Positions 53,501-62,336 of a stretch of 64,000 nt of DNA are shown piece after piece; within the stretch, counting starts at the first letter, position 1, and each line of letters starts with the position of its first letter. The position numbers and the translations under genes are program-made. The notes beneath the pieces are model-generated. The model was not told the DNA's origin and did not search any database. It was given only the letters and a program-made list of their open reading frames with translations. The stretch lies in assembly GCA_963739335.1 (NCBI GenBank), contig CAVUAC010000028.1, positions 1 through 64,000 on the forward strand, read 5' to 3'. Origin of the DNA: UBA9647 sp963739335. Its GTDB lineage: Bacteria; Bacteroidota; Ignavibacteria; UBA10030.

Positions 53501-56189
53501 CTTTGTAGAATTCACGCTCAAGCCGTTGGACCAGCGTCTTGCCGCCGTCGGACTGCGCCATCCGTATCATCTCCTCGGCTTGCAGCAATCGGTCCTGGCA
53601 TCGTCGGCGGAACACTGCCAGGCGCTCCGGCACATACTCTTCGTTGAATGTCCGGAGAGATTCAGGACCCGCGATTTGACGGTACCGCTGCTGGTTCATT
53701 CTTCGACAAGCAAGGATCACTTCATCCTCAACTCGTTTCCAACGGATACCGCAGAGTTGATCCCAGGAAACTGCGCGGTCGAATCGCGTCCTTGGCGTAA
53801 TATTCAGGCGATTGTAGCGGGATGATTCTTCGGCAATGAGTCGATTGAGGTCAATCAAGACACGCCGAGTTTTCTTCAGCAGAACATCTGCTCCGTCTGT
53901 CCCCCCCAGCGTAAGGCGAAATGTCTTCCGGCCGGCTTCGAATCCTTGCTCGGTGCGCGCAAACGTGGAGAGCGGCAATATGCCAATTCCCTGTCGGGCG
54001 AGTCCCGAAGCCAGCCAATCCAGCGAGAGACCCGATGGCAATTGATGGATAACCATCAATGGATACATGCTTCCCGTCGGAGGCACGATCTCGATCTGAA
54101 ATGGATTGCGATTGCGCGGCAAACTACTGACAGCTTCGAGAAGAGAGTGCGTTCGTTCATAGAAGAGCTGATTGCGCAGTCTCCAAAAAGCACGCGCAAC
54201 TTCAGTCTCATTTCGATAGAACAGGTACGTGAGAGCAATGGCACCAATGTTCGGCCGGATGTGACGTTGGGCGTCCGCGAATCGTTTGAACATTTCCTCA
54301 TGCCTCAGCTCGACGATGGCAAGGCGGGCGCCCGCGAGACAATCAGTCTTCGAAACCGAATGAACCGTAATAACCCGGTCGGTCTGTTCTTCCGACAACC
54401 TCCCCTCCTGCACAAGCTCATCCGCCAACTGCCGAACGGTTTTGATCCGGGGAAGGTCGGTCGATGGAGCAACCTCCTGATACGAAAGATCATCGATTAC
54501 GAACACATCATGATCCAGCAGCCACGTCACCAACCGCCGGATTTCAGCCTCGTCAAAGACTCGGCCCGTCGCGTTATGTGGGTTATTCAGCACGACAGCC
54601 CCTAGCTCGTTCCAGCGCTGATTTTCCGCAAGCTGCTGCTGAACGGCGGCTACCATTGCCTCACTATCGAGGCGAAAATCCTTTGTCAGAGGGACCGCAT
54701 GAATCGTCGGGAAGCAGTGCTCATAACTCCAACTGAGGTCGGCAACCACGACTTCACGAATTCCGCAATGGAATCCGAGCAATCCTAGGGCAGTTCGCGA
54801 CGATCCGCTGACGACGATGCTCCGAGACAGGCGGTATTCCGGATGATGCTTGACAAATACGTCCAGCAGGCTTTGCTGGAGCTCCGCTTGCCAAAGGGGT
54901 GAATCAATGCGGTCTGCCATCTCCTCCAGAAACGCCTTCGGGTCCATCCCCACAAATCGATCGAATGGCGCAACCGATTGCAGTCCTTCGATTCTGCCGG
55001 CAATCGCTTCGACCTTCTTTGTGATTTGCTCGAACCGGTGTTCGACCGTACCAGCCACTCGTTCGACGATGTCGCCCAAATGTTGCTCAGCGAGGCGTGC
55101 GTAGACAGGGAAGGCGTCCGTTGATCGGATCGGCAAGGAAAGACCATGATAGGAAGGCTCAACCGAAATGGACATCGCTGAGGATTTCACCGTCGGGGCT
55201 TGATCGCCAATCTCGCGCAGGTACAGAAGGAGCTCAATTTCTGATGCTGACGGAGTTCCCTTCAGTTGGAAATGGGTCGATTCGAAGGCGCTCAGGATAT
55301 CCGCATTGCCGGCGAGGAATACCGTTGAAAGCTGTTCCAGTCTTGCGCCAAACATTGAAGGGGTCAGAAGCCGGACAACACGCTGGACCAGTTTCGCTTC
55401 ACGTGCGATGGAAAGATGATTGGGAGCGTCGTTGGCCTCAATAAAAAACAGAGGCGCATCGAGGCTGAGGTGTCGCAGCGAGCGCCGAGTTTCTTCACCC
55501 ACGATTGTGCGCGTGATCAGGAAACTTGGAGTCTGCGGTGACTCACGAAAATGCTCGGTCAGCCGCGCAACCGCATCATGTTCATCATCCGGGAGCCGTT
55601 CAAACGTCAGTCCGGGATAAACCGTTTCGTCGATCGGCAGCCGGGCTCGATGCAGCAGAACGTGCGCGGGTCGTACAGCAAGGAATGCTGCAAGCGCGTG
55701 GAAGAGCACGCGCAAGGACTCTTCGAGGCCGCCCGAAGCAAGGATAATTTCTCGTTTGCCGGAGGTCTGACCAAGATCATACGACATCGGCTCCTGCTGA
55801 CTCTGAAGCCAGTCCATAAAGGCCTTGACGAGATTGTTCGGATTGTTGCGAGCAAATCCTCCGCGAGGCGTGTAAGGAACGCTTTTCTGAATCAGGTTCT
55901 TGAGGAACGTCAGCTTTGGCGCATCGTGCTCTTCCCATTCCAGGTTCTTCAAAATCTGTTCTGTCTCATCCTCATTGAGGTCTTCGCGGCCGATATCCAC
56001 TCCCAGAATGACGCGGAGATAGGCCGACGTCAGGCGCTTGTCCTGGAGGGGGTTGCCGATATGGAAGTTGACGCGGTCTTCCGGTGCTGCGGTGGAAGAT
56101 GCCGTTGCTTCGCTGATTTCGGAAACCCTGGCTGCCTTGAGCGGCTTGAGCCGGAACAAGGAAAGCGGATCCTTGGAGTGTGTATGCAT
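50580..56189 (-). CDS. Giant fusion: degenerate aminotransferase + class I aminotransferase + PEP-carboxylase-like domain
   Basis: 1869 residues in one open frame. Residues about 35-330 look like a decayed fold-type I aminotransferase (NFHIGNPLQD, YDLGQTSGKREIILASGGLE, STHFQLKGTPSASEIELLL) with no PLP Lys. Residues about 400-800 are a second, apparently active copy: VVLNNPHNATGRVF, VFVIDDLSYQEV, SVSKTDCLAGARL with PLP Lys614, and FRLTLGG. Residues about 850-1869 resemble PEP carboxylase: RTVHPTQ (His916, as in TAHPTQ), SFWGDWDGSNRP near 1001, VPLFEDLTAVRSIP at 1264, FIAGSDLSQQIG at 1309 and MGSGEPMQRQGG near 1352, closer to archaeal-type PEPC motifs. It could join PEP carboxylation to oxaloacetate amination, but activity is unproven. 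Confidence 0.75.
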   Translation of the reverse strand: MHTHSKDPLSLFRLKPLKAARVSEISEATASSTAAPEDRVNFHIGNPLQDKRLTSAYLRVILGVDIGREDLNEDETEQILKNLEWEEHDAPKLTFLKNLIQKSVPYTPRGGFARNNPNNLVKAFMDWLQSQQEPMSYDLGQTSGKREIILASGGLEESLRVLFHALAAFLAVRPAHVLLHRARLPIDETVYPGLTFERLPDDEHDAVARLTEHFRESPQTPSFLITRTIVGEETRRSLRHLSLDAPLFFIEANDAPNHLSIAREAKLVQRVVRLLTPSMFGARLEQLSTVFLAGNADILSAFESTHFQLKGTPSASEIELLLYLREIGDQAPTVKSSAMSISVEPSYHGLSLPIRSTDAFPVYARLAEQHLGDIVERVAGTVEHRFEQITKKVEAIAGRIEGLQSVAPFDRFVGMDPKAFLEEMADRIDSPLWQAELQQSLLDVFVKHHPEYRLSRSIVVSGSSRTALGLLGFHCGIREVVVADLSWSYEHCFPTIHAVPLTKDFRLDSEAMVAAVQQQLAENQRWNELGAVVLNNPHNATGRVFDEAEIRRLVTWLLDHDVFVIDDLSYQEVAPSTDLPRIKTVRQLADELVQEGRLSEEQTDRVITVHSVSKTDCLAGARLAIVELRHEEMFKRFADAQRHIRPNIGAIALTYLFYRNETEVARAFWRLRNQLFYERTHSLLEAVSSLPRNRNPFQIEIVPPTGSMYPLMVIHQLPSGLSLDWLASGLARQGIGILPLSTFARTEQGFEAGRKTFRLTLGGTDGADVLLKKTRRVLIDLNRLIAEESSRYNRLNITPRTRFDRAVSWDQLCGIRWKRVEDEVILACRRMNQQRYRQIAGPESLRTFNEEYVPERLAVFRRRCQDRLLQAEEMIRMAQSDGGKTLVQRLEREFYKDSFARRGAVFRERPSDRTVHPTQMYSIKAEARFEEIIGSLLRNEAIALSTLEEAARELLEEFLALNVTITSSEEPEELVLDLDAIIAAENAAWLATGDAPSSVISFWGDWDGSNRPSGQGHRLVGATLIANVSRLARLLSLLYRADKSVKIDSSVLAEIRRLPESNRRFTRLLNDITDLTHQLERRYRGVLPFNVRPGAARNIGMKLRLARDPLVLLWQHNDRLERKMVDLRRRRRETLEYYFSLNKQLRKQLHALLPMLPEHIRNREVMLEACLYRDLLQRMVITPRIDQKMITAQDAFAIDTTVYNIHEINEIAAKYGNPGVILALQVSRSTQAEALITLDRKLRARREQALRGNAQLELPTIQLVPLFEDLTAVRSIPSYLAKIWDYALESRRVNQETDDRFAEIISEVFIAGSDLSQQIGQAAGAALYRQAKHDIMLWLAEHHLIDRVRIKMGSGEPMQRQGGYYASVSGEPAFVKTESARRLIAAHLPAAARKSTEYATTPLMGVFTGGDLRTLQSAISEQLRYLPVQEMANVFHHLRESQRRHRSDLIRAAETLVESRLLQKKRGAQELERLTVGAQDTVYDQFITLLTEDFRQILYGREEDVVGIHIISYFIARTMPQLRDRPTIRPGSGAGSERGQRILEQIAQIIPLSRHGSRLRAIAHNQAQTAVLGFNQLTTGLFRALDRFTQLEFKEGDARSLIGDRVLPHLPVYEMLHTLRLYHDPELTFVKRIEPAFPAGISAFLALREDHDALLKYVGLIQQELLRRHGLDVSDFFENGRFIPQLLPALRPDLAVLMQEDLFNTETERPLGDARGVVDQKWQKSVERLLVVPKEIRSWRSRIWELLERPLFQRVQSFVELAVALNSLSSAHPLKTAPSPLREVKLSSELSRFFKAANTTDDMRQFLAAAFEYLGALSEGMIEVPVTIVRSMKEVERIAKIEEQALPPEKQQLLRFYMLQIARLAGENG

Positions 56190-56248
56190 GGGTGGCCGAT
56201 GGAAGTTTGGCGGGGAACAACCTCCCGCCTAACATTCCTCTCGAGGGG

Positions 56249-57226
56249 TCATTTCGTCTTCGGTTTTTTCGCCTCTGCGCGATAGTTCTTAAAGGCACCG
56301 AGCAGGAGCTTTTGAAACATGCCCAGCAGCTCCGAGCCTTGAGAAATATCCTGTGGCGAAAGCGAGACGATCGTGCGAGCGTTCTTCAGCCCCTGGCTTG
56401 CCTCGGCCAGTCGGGCTGCCTGCGGTGTGAGCATCAGGAGTTCCGGATTGCTCCTGAGCATATCCAGTTCTTCTTTGTCAAACTCGAGTTTCTTTCGGTT
56501 GCGTTTGAGTTCGTCGTTTACACGAATGTCGGCGAGGACCGATTCGCGTTCGAGTTGATCCTTCTTCATGTCGTACTTTTTCAACTCAAGTTCGTTTTCC
56601 AGAAGAGCGATTTCCTCATCGGCCTTCAATTTGGCCTTGGCAGCGGCAATGCGAGCTTTCTGGTTCAGCGATTCCGTTTGCTCGAGAATGCGCGCGTGTT
56701 CCTGTTGTCTCAAGGCTTCAGAGATTTGCGGATTGATGGGCTCAAACGAAAGGATTGTCAGCGAGATCACTTCCAAGCCAAGCGAACTCTTGCTGGCGGG
56801 GATCTTTTGGCTCAGATACTCATGGATCTTTTCTGAAGATAGATTCTCGATTCCATGCTGTTCCGTATAGGCTTTCACGTAGCCCTGCAGGAGAGCTTCA
56901 AAGTCCTTTGCCGCCCGATCGACTGCGTCAGCGTTCCAGCCGCCCACGCGAACGAGCGCTCCAAGATTGTCAAGGCTCGCGGCAACGGTGACACCCAGCT
57001 TCACTCTGATATCGAGGCTGCCTTTCGCCGTTGCATCAACCGTCAATTGCAAGGAGTGTGTTGTGCGACGAATCGGCAGGCTGAAATGGCGAGGATAAAG
57101 CCGCCCTTTTCTGATCGCAAGCCCGGCCTTGTGTTCGTACAGAATGATGTAGTCCGGCTTTCGAAACCGGTATTCGAAGACAATCGCCAGGACGAGGATA
57201 ACGACAACAGCGGCAACGAACTCCAT
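56249..57226 (-). CDS. SPFH/band-7 domain protein
   Basis: 325 residues with an N-terminal membrane helix (MEFVAAVVVILVLAIVFEY). The SPFH region spans about 20-190 (RRTTHSLQLTVDATAKGS, LDIRVKLGVTVAASLDNL, LGLEVISLTILSFEPINPQI) and a long charged coiled coil about 175-270 follows (ARIAAAKAKLKADEEIALLE), as in flotillin/stomatin-like scaffold proteins. It lies 59 bp upstream of the giant fusion gene on the same strand, so the two may be co-expressed. Exact role unknown. Confidence 0.85.
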   Translation of the reverse strand: MEFVAAVVVILVLAIVFEYRFRKPDYIILYEHKAGLAIRKGRLYPRHFSLPIRRTTHSLQLTVDATAKGSLDIRVKLGVTVAASLDNLGALVRVGGWNADAVDRAAKDFEALLQGYVKAYTEQHGIENLSSEKIHEYLSQKIPASKSSLGLEVISLTILSFEPINPQISEALRQQEHARILEQTESLNQKARIAAAKAKLKADEEIALLENELELKKYDMKKDQLERESVLADIRVNDELKRNRKKLEFDKEELDMLRSNPELLMLTPQAARLAEASQGLKNARTIVSLSPQDISQGSELLGMFQKLLLGAFKNYRAEAKKPKTK

Positions 57227-57361
57227 GGTGCTCTCCTCAATGGGAAATGATCATCAGAACTGTGGCACTTTACCTGAATAAAGATACGGATTTTGCCCGA
57301 GTCTCGCAATGCAAACAATTGGTCCGAGAAGAAACTGCAGACGCACGGGATTCGCCTATTC

Positions 57362-58480
57362 CTACTTTGTCACCGCTACACCGAGGTAGTTGCCGTAGCC
57401 GACGATGATCGTGGAAAACACGAGCGTCGCAAGGCCGATGGCCAGCTTCGTTTTCGTGGAAACGCTGCTGCCTTTCCATTCCTTGAGAGCAATGCCCCAG
57501 AGCGAGCTGAAGATGATGATGCTCGCCATGTGAATCGTCCAGCTCGAGAACTTGTAGTTTCCCATCTGCGATTCGCCCATCGTATAGAAGAAGAACTGCA
57601 TGTACCAAACGGTGCCAGCAAGAGCGCTGAAGAAATAGTTGTTCAGCATGGGCGCGCGATCAACCTGGGGGGCAACGGTCGCATCCCCTTCACCCTTCTG
57701 CGCCTCGTTGCGGATCAAAGAGTTGAAATACTGATAGCCAGTGCGGTTCTTGACGTTCAAGATGACGCACCAGATGAGATTCGTGGTGAAGCCTCCGAGC
57801 AAAACGACACAGAGCTTTGGCAATCCCGTCCACAGCACCGTTGTGCCATGCTTTGCCGAGAGCTCAGCAATCGGCGCGGCGGCATCGAGGCCGTAGGCGA
57901 AGCAGGCGCTCATGATTCCGGAAAACGTGGCGACGAGGATTCCCTTGGTGAAGTTAAACTCCTTGATCGTTGCCTTTTTTTGCTCCTCCGTCATCTCCTT
58001 TTCTTTGGACCTGCCTGCGAAACCAGCAATGGCGATACCGAGCAGACAGACCGCGACACCAAACAATATCACCTGACCCGATTGCGTGCCAAGCACCTTG
58101 TCTACAAAATCTCCATGAAAAATAGGTGGTATGAGCGTACCGAACGCTGCACAGTACCCCAACGCGACGCCCATGCCCAGAGACATTCCGAGATACCTCA
58201 TCGTCAACCCGAAGGTCAGTCCGCCCAACCCCCACATTGTACCCCAGAAGTACGCCCACCAAATGCTGTTCGATGGAGCTTCGTGGAGCACCGCGAGCAA
58301 GTCGTTGGTATTGATGGAGGCGAGGATCCATGGAGCTATGATCCAACTGAAGAAGCCTCCGACAAGCCAGTACACTTCCCATGCCCATTTCTTGACGCCG
58401 CGATAGGGTACATAGAAACTGCCTGACGCCAGTCCGCCGAGCCAGTGAAAGAACACGCCGAGAAATGGGTTGGATACCAT
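57362..58480 (-). CDS. rhaT: RhaT-type L-rhamnose/H+ symporter
   Basis: 372 residues, ten predicted helices. The start NPFLGVFFHWLGGLASGSFYVPYRGVKKWAWE and the segments NDLLAVLHEAPSNSIWWAYFWG, WGLGGLTFGLTMRYLGMSLGMGV and GTVWYMQFFFYTMGESQMG are typical of RhaT of the drug/metabolite transporter superfamily. It imports rhamnose or a related deoxysugar with protons. No rhamnose catabolic genes are next to it. It has its own promoter at 58566-58596. Confidence 0.88.
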   Translation of the reverse strand: MVSNPFLGVFFHWLGGLASGSFYVPYRGVKKWAWEVYWLVGGFFSWIIAPWILASINTNDLLAVLHEAPSNSIWWAYFWGTMWGLGGLTFGLTMRYLGMSLGMGVALGYCAAFGTLIPPIFHGDFVDKVLGTQSGQVILFGVAVCLLGIAIAGFAGRSKEKEMTEEQKKATIKEFNFTKGILVATFSGIMSACFAYGLDAAAPIAELSAKHGTTVLWTGLPKLCVVLLGGFTTNLIWCVILNVKNRTGYQYFNSLIRNEAQKGEGDATVAPQVDRAPMLNNYFFSALAGTVWYMQFFFYTMGESQMGNYKFSSWTIHMASIIIFSSLWGIALKEWKGSSVSTKTKLAIGLATLVFSTIIVGYGNYLGVAVTK

Positions 58481-58565
58481 GAAGGCAACCTCCTTCAGCA
58501 GGAATGAGAATTGAGAGACGACAACTTTGGTGATGAAACAGGATCTGCAGATGACTTCGACTCTA

Positions 58566-58596
58566 CAAAGCTAATGCAGTTCAAACTGAAAGGCAA
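58566..58596 (-). promoter_or_regulatory. Bacteroidota-type promoter of rhaT
   Basis: Minus strand: TTG (58596-58594), 20-nt spacer, TAGCTTTG (58573-58566). Shares GTTGCCTTTCAG and much of the spacer (TTGAACTGCA) with the promoter at 20906-20936. The start codon is about 80 nt downstream of the expected start point. Confidence 0.75.
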
Positions 58597-58620
58597 CAGT
58601 CCGCCCGCGGAAATCCGAGG

Positions 58621-61500
58621 CTAGAAGTTGTTAAGTCGATACGTGAAGGTGAGCAGAAAATAGCGGTTGAGGTTCTTGGTCTGTTGTTCTTCGATGTAGG
58701 TATCGGTGACCGTCTGGGTCACATTCTTGTTTTGGTTCAGCAAATCGAAGACCTGGAGGGAGATTTCGCCCCGGTTGTCCTGGAGAAATTTCTTGCCAAA
58801 CGTGATATTCCACAAGGTATAGCTTTGATTGAAGCCGACCTGAGACCGGGTGTAGAGCTGGTTTCTGATATCCGTTCGGATGGTGAACCCCTCCCAGAAC
58901 GTCCAGTTGAACCTGAAGCTGGCGGTGTGAGAGAAGTACCGGTTGTCGAGGTTCTCCTGGATGGTGTTCTTCAGCGTGTTGAAGTTCGCCGTGTAGGAGA
59001 GCGCAAAGTCAAGATCAGTGCTGATATTACTGATCACGCTCACGCCCTGGGAGAGAGTGTAGGTATTGCCTACGTTTGTCACATTGTTCACGATCGTAGG
59101 CGTTCCCGTGAACGTTGCGCCGGTGTTGAGGTTGACGTTGCTTCCGATAAAGCTGAATGGAAAACTGTACGTCAGGAGCCCGCGGAACGAGCGCTGAGTA
59201 CCCATGTTGTCGGGTTTCGACAATTGTGATCCTTGCCTGAGAAGAACGCCTCCCTCCAAGACCGTGTCGCGCTGCGCCAGAAAGAGCCCGTTACCGATGT
59301 AGTCCAGCGTGATGGTCCCGGAGAAGAGAACAAAAAAGCTCTGCATGCTCTCGACATTGGTGTTGATATAGCGAGCAGTCAAGTTGTGACTGTAGTATTG
59401 CTTCAAATCCGGATTGCCGGCACTAAGGAGGAGCGGATTTGAATTGTCGATGGTATTCTCCAACTGACCGATCGCGGGAGGATTGGTCGATGTCCGATAG
59501 AGGATCTGGAGGTTGTTCGTTCTCGTGAGACCCACATGCACCGTCATCATCGGCAGCATGTCGCTGAAGGTTTTCCTCGTCGTGATTGAGGTGGGGAATG
59601 TGCGGTCTGCAGACAGCGAGGCACTTTGATATCCCACGCCCACCATCACGTCGTAGCTGGAGCCCCGGTATTGGTAGCCCAGTCCTCCTCGATGTGTAAG
59701 ATATCCGCTTTCAATCTTGTTCGTGAGCGTCGGCTCCGGAATATCGTACTGCAGGCTCTCATAATCGTAGTTGAACGACCTCTTGTCCGAGGAGCTGTTC
59801 GTTGTTGAGAGGGCGTAATTCACCTGCAACAAACCGCTCCCGCCGATAGGCTCGGTGTACGCAAGATTCGTGGAAAGTGTGTACCCGTTGGTCTTCGTAT
59901 CCGCTTTCTGATTGAGTGAATCGGCCTGAGTGAGGTTCCCGCTGAAGTATTGATTCCCTGATTGAAGATGGTTGTCGCTGTTTCTATCATTGAGATTCGC
60001 GTTCGCCTGAATCGATATCGTCCGCCCCGGCATATCAAATTTGTGTCGGTAGATGAGCGAGTTGGTCGAAGTGTAGCCGGTGACGTCTGCCACGTTCAAG
60101 GTTCCCGATTGGCTGAGAGGTGAATTCGCCAACAACCAGTTCACACCAGTGGAGTTGCCGGTCGAGCCATTCGATTGAAAACTCAGTCGAGGCTGCAGGA
60201 TAAGTTCATTCAACGTGTCGATCACATAATCGACCCTCATGTTGAGACGATGGTTGTAGTTCCTCGCATCGCTTAAACTCGCCTGGCGATAGTACTGACT
60301 CGTATCCTGAGTGAGGAAATACTGGCGATCGGTGATCTGGTCTCGTTTGTTGTCGGTCAGATTGAAGAAGTAGTTGCCCTCGACATTAACACCGGTCCCC
60401 CACGTATCGGTGTACCGTGAGCCCAGCGCATGAGTCGTGTTGATTCCATTCTGCTGGCCGATTGAGAAATTGCTCATCTGCGCTGCCTGAGCCGCTCCGG
60501 CCGCGGCAAATCCTCTGCTAGCACCTCCTCCACCCCCACGGCCCATGCCACCCCCACCACCCCCGCCTGGCCCGCCACCCCCACGCATTCCACCACCTAA
60601 CCCACCGCCGAACATCCCGCTACCTGCACCGCCGCCTGTTGCGCCAAGAAAATCCTGCATTGTGAAATTCTGTTGATTGATGTCGTTGCTCTGACCGAGG
60701 ATCGTGATTCGGCGACCACCTTGAAAGATGTTCACATTACCGACAGCCTGGTACTTCCCTTCATCGCCGTATGCAGCGACAACTCTCCCAAATTGCCCCC
60801 TCCTTCTGTCCTGCCGCGTGACGATGTTGATCGTCTTTGTGGTCTGGCCATCGTTGAAGCCGGTCAGCTCGGACTGGTCGCTCAGCTTGTCATAGACCTG
60901 GATCTTGTCAATCACTTCGGCCGGCAGATTCCTGAGCGCAATCATCGGGTCATCACCGAAGAATCTCTTTCCATCAACAAGAATCTGCGCGACGTCCTCT
61001 CCTTGAGCTTTGACAGTGTTGTTTTCAACCGTCACACCGGGCAATCGTGAAACCAGATCTTCCGCCGTCGCGTCGACGTTGAGCTTGAAGGCTTTCGAGT
61101 TGAATTGGACGGTGTCGCCAACCTGAATAACCGGTGGAACAATACCAGTGACCACCACCTCCCCCAGAAGAATAGATCTTTGAGACATCATGAGAACACC
61201 AAGATCGAGCCCGCCTGGCGGCATCGTCACTTTCTTTTGCACCTCCCGGTATCCTAGGTAGGAGATCTTGAGGGAGTACGACCCTTCTGCAGCGTTCGTG
61301 AAGATGAACTTGCCGTTTTGGTTCGTTGCTTCATATCGCTTGTTCAGAGTGTCCTTCGCGCTGATCAACGAAACATTCGCCCCAACGAGTGGAGAGCGTG
61401 AGATAGCATCCACCACTGTGCCGGATAGCCGCACTTGTCGTGCGAGTGCAGGTAAACCCAGGAGCACACAGGTGAGAACTATGAAGAAGGGTTTTCGCAT
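58621..61500 (-). CDS. TonB-dependent-receptor-like outer-membrane beta-barrel protein
   Basis: 959 residues from ATG 61500 with a signal peptide (KPFFIVLTCVLLGLPALA). A carboxypeptidase-regulatory-like domain (VRLSGTVVDAISRSPLVGAN) is followed by a plug-like region (VEDLVSRLPGVTVENNTVKAQG-type, here AEDLVSRLPGVTVENN) and the Gly-rich loop at about residues 285-330, then alternating barrel strands to a C-terminal aromatic ending (RYFLLTFTYRLNNF). This is the architecture of Bacteroidota outer-membrane receptors without a SusD partner. No TonB box is obvious. Ligand unknown. The interval 61501-61803 upstream holds nothing that I recognise. Confidence 0.85.
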   Translation of the reverse strand: MRKPFFIVLTCVLLGLPALARQVRLSGTVVDAISRSPLVGANVSLISAKDTLNKRYEATNQNGKFIFTNAAEGSYSLKISYLGYREVQKKVTMPPGGLDLGVLMMSQRSILLGEVVVTGIVPPVIQVGDTVQFNSKAFKLNVDATAEDLVSRLPGVTVENNTVKAQGEDVAQILVDGKRFFGDDPMIALRNLPAEVIDKIQVYDKLSDQSELTGFNDGQTTKTINIVTRQDRRRGQFGRVVAAYGDEGKYQAVGNVNIFQGGRRITILGQSNDINQQNFTMQDFLGATGGGAGSGMFGGGLGGGMRGGGGPGGGGGGGMGRGGGGGASRGFAAAGAAQAAQMSNFSIGQQNGINTTHALGSRYTDTWGTGVNVEGNYFFNLTDNKRDQITDRQYFLTQDTSQYYRQASLSDARNYNHRLNMRVDYVIDTLNELILQPRLSFQSNGSTGNSTGVNWLLANSPLSQSGTLNVADVTGYTSTNSLIYRHKFDMPGRTISIQANANLNDRNSDNHLQSGNQYFSGNLTQADSLNQKADTKTNGYTLSTNLAYTEPIGGSGLLQVNYALSTTNSSSDKRSFNYDYESLQYDIPEPTLTNKIESGYLTHRGGLGYQYRGSSYDVMVGVGYQSASLSADRTFPTSITTRKTFSDMLPMMTVHVGLTRTNNLQILYRTSTNPPAIGQLENTIDNSNPLLLSAGNPDLKQYYSHNLTARYINTNVESMQSFFVLFSGTITLDYIGNGLFLAQRDTVLEGGVLLRQGSQLSKPDNMGTQRSFRGLLTYSFPFSFIGSNVNLNTGATFTGTPTIVNNVTNVGNTYTLSQGVSVISNISTDLDFALSYTANFNTLKNTIQENLDNRYFSHTASFRFNWTFWEGFTIRTDIRNQLYTRSQVGFNQSYTLWNITFGKKFLQDNRGEISLQVFDLLNQNKNVTQTVTDTYIEEQQTKNLNRYFLLTFTYRLNNF

Positions 61501-61803
61501 TCCTGAGAGGGAGATTGGATTATTCGAAGCCCACGCTTCGACATCTACTACAGCCGATTGGTTTAATCTCAGGGAGTTCATCTCGTGGCCGAGTCATTGA
61601 AGCCTGACGCACGACACCACTCATCCAGCGCAGAGGTCAGCTGATCTCGCAGGCAAGGTAAAGACGGGGACAGTATAAAAAAGTTCCAGGGGTGCACAAG
61701 GTAGCATTTGCACGACGTGGATCTCTCAGCGGCGGTCAGTGTGGATCGGATCGAATTGCCAATGTTTGTTGCGGCACGGACTCAATCTGAGGATGGGGCG
61801 ATA

Positions 61804-62188
61804 CTAGAGAATGCAATCCGCTTCTATCTCCACAAGCCATTCAGGGTTGATGAACCCGCTTACTTCGACAAAGGTGGTGCTTGGACGAATAGTCTCAAAG
61901 ATCTCACCGTGCGCTTTTGCCGCTTCCTGCCATTGTCTGACATCTCTCAAGAACACGCGAGTCCGAATGGTGTCGGAGCTTCGGCCCCCGGCTGACTCGA
62001 TGAGCGCGCACGACAATTCCTAAGCAATGCTTCGTTTGTCCGTAGAGATCGCCCACGCACGCAGTCGATCCATCCTTGTCGATCGGGGCTGTCGCCGACA
62101 CCGCGATGATATTTCCAATTCGGACCGCTCGCGAAAATCCAATCGGCTTCTCATACGGTGAACCCGAAGAGACGTTCTTTCTTTCCAT
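61804..62188 (-). pseudogene. RidA (YjgF/YER057c) family protein, frameshifted
   Basis: The start MERKNVSSGSPYEKPIGFSR and VRIGNIIAVSATAPID lead to GDLYGQTKHCL. A surplus G near 62030 breaks the frame; the rest resumes as ELSCALIESAGGRSSDTIRT, RVFLRDVRQWQEAAKAHGEI and TTFVEVSGFINPEWLVEIEA, stop at 61804. The Arg in IRTRVFL and the Glu near the end are the RidA active-site residues. RidA enzymes deaminate reactive enamines/imines. About 127 residues when corrected. AGGAAGGA precedes the start. Confidence 0.85.
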
Positions 62189-62289
62189 CAGTATGTTCCT
62201 TCCTCATGGTCAGAATCTGTAGGAGCTACGAGTGTAGTCCATGCAATGTGACTTATGGATTGGCGAAGAGTGAAAGCAATCCAGTTGAT

Positions 62290-62336
62290 GAAGGTTACCT
62301 TCTTCTCGTCGTAGTCCTCAGGTGAAGGTAACCTTC
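62290..62336. repeat. 13-bp perfect inverted repeat at the end of the beta-lactamase-family gene
   Basis: GAAGGTTACCTTC (62290-62302) and GAAGGTAACCTTC (62324-62336); the second arm touches the stop codon. Each arm is also nearly self-palindromic. It could act as a terminator or mRNA 3' structure but has no T-run. Confidence 0.55.
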
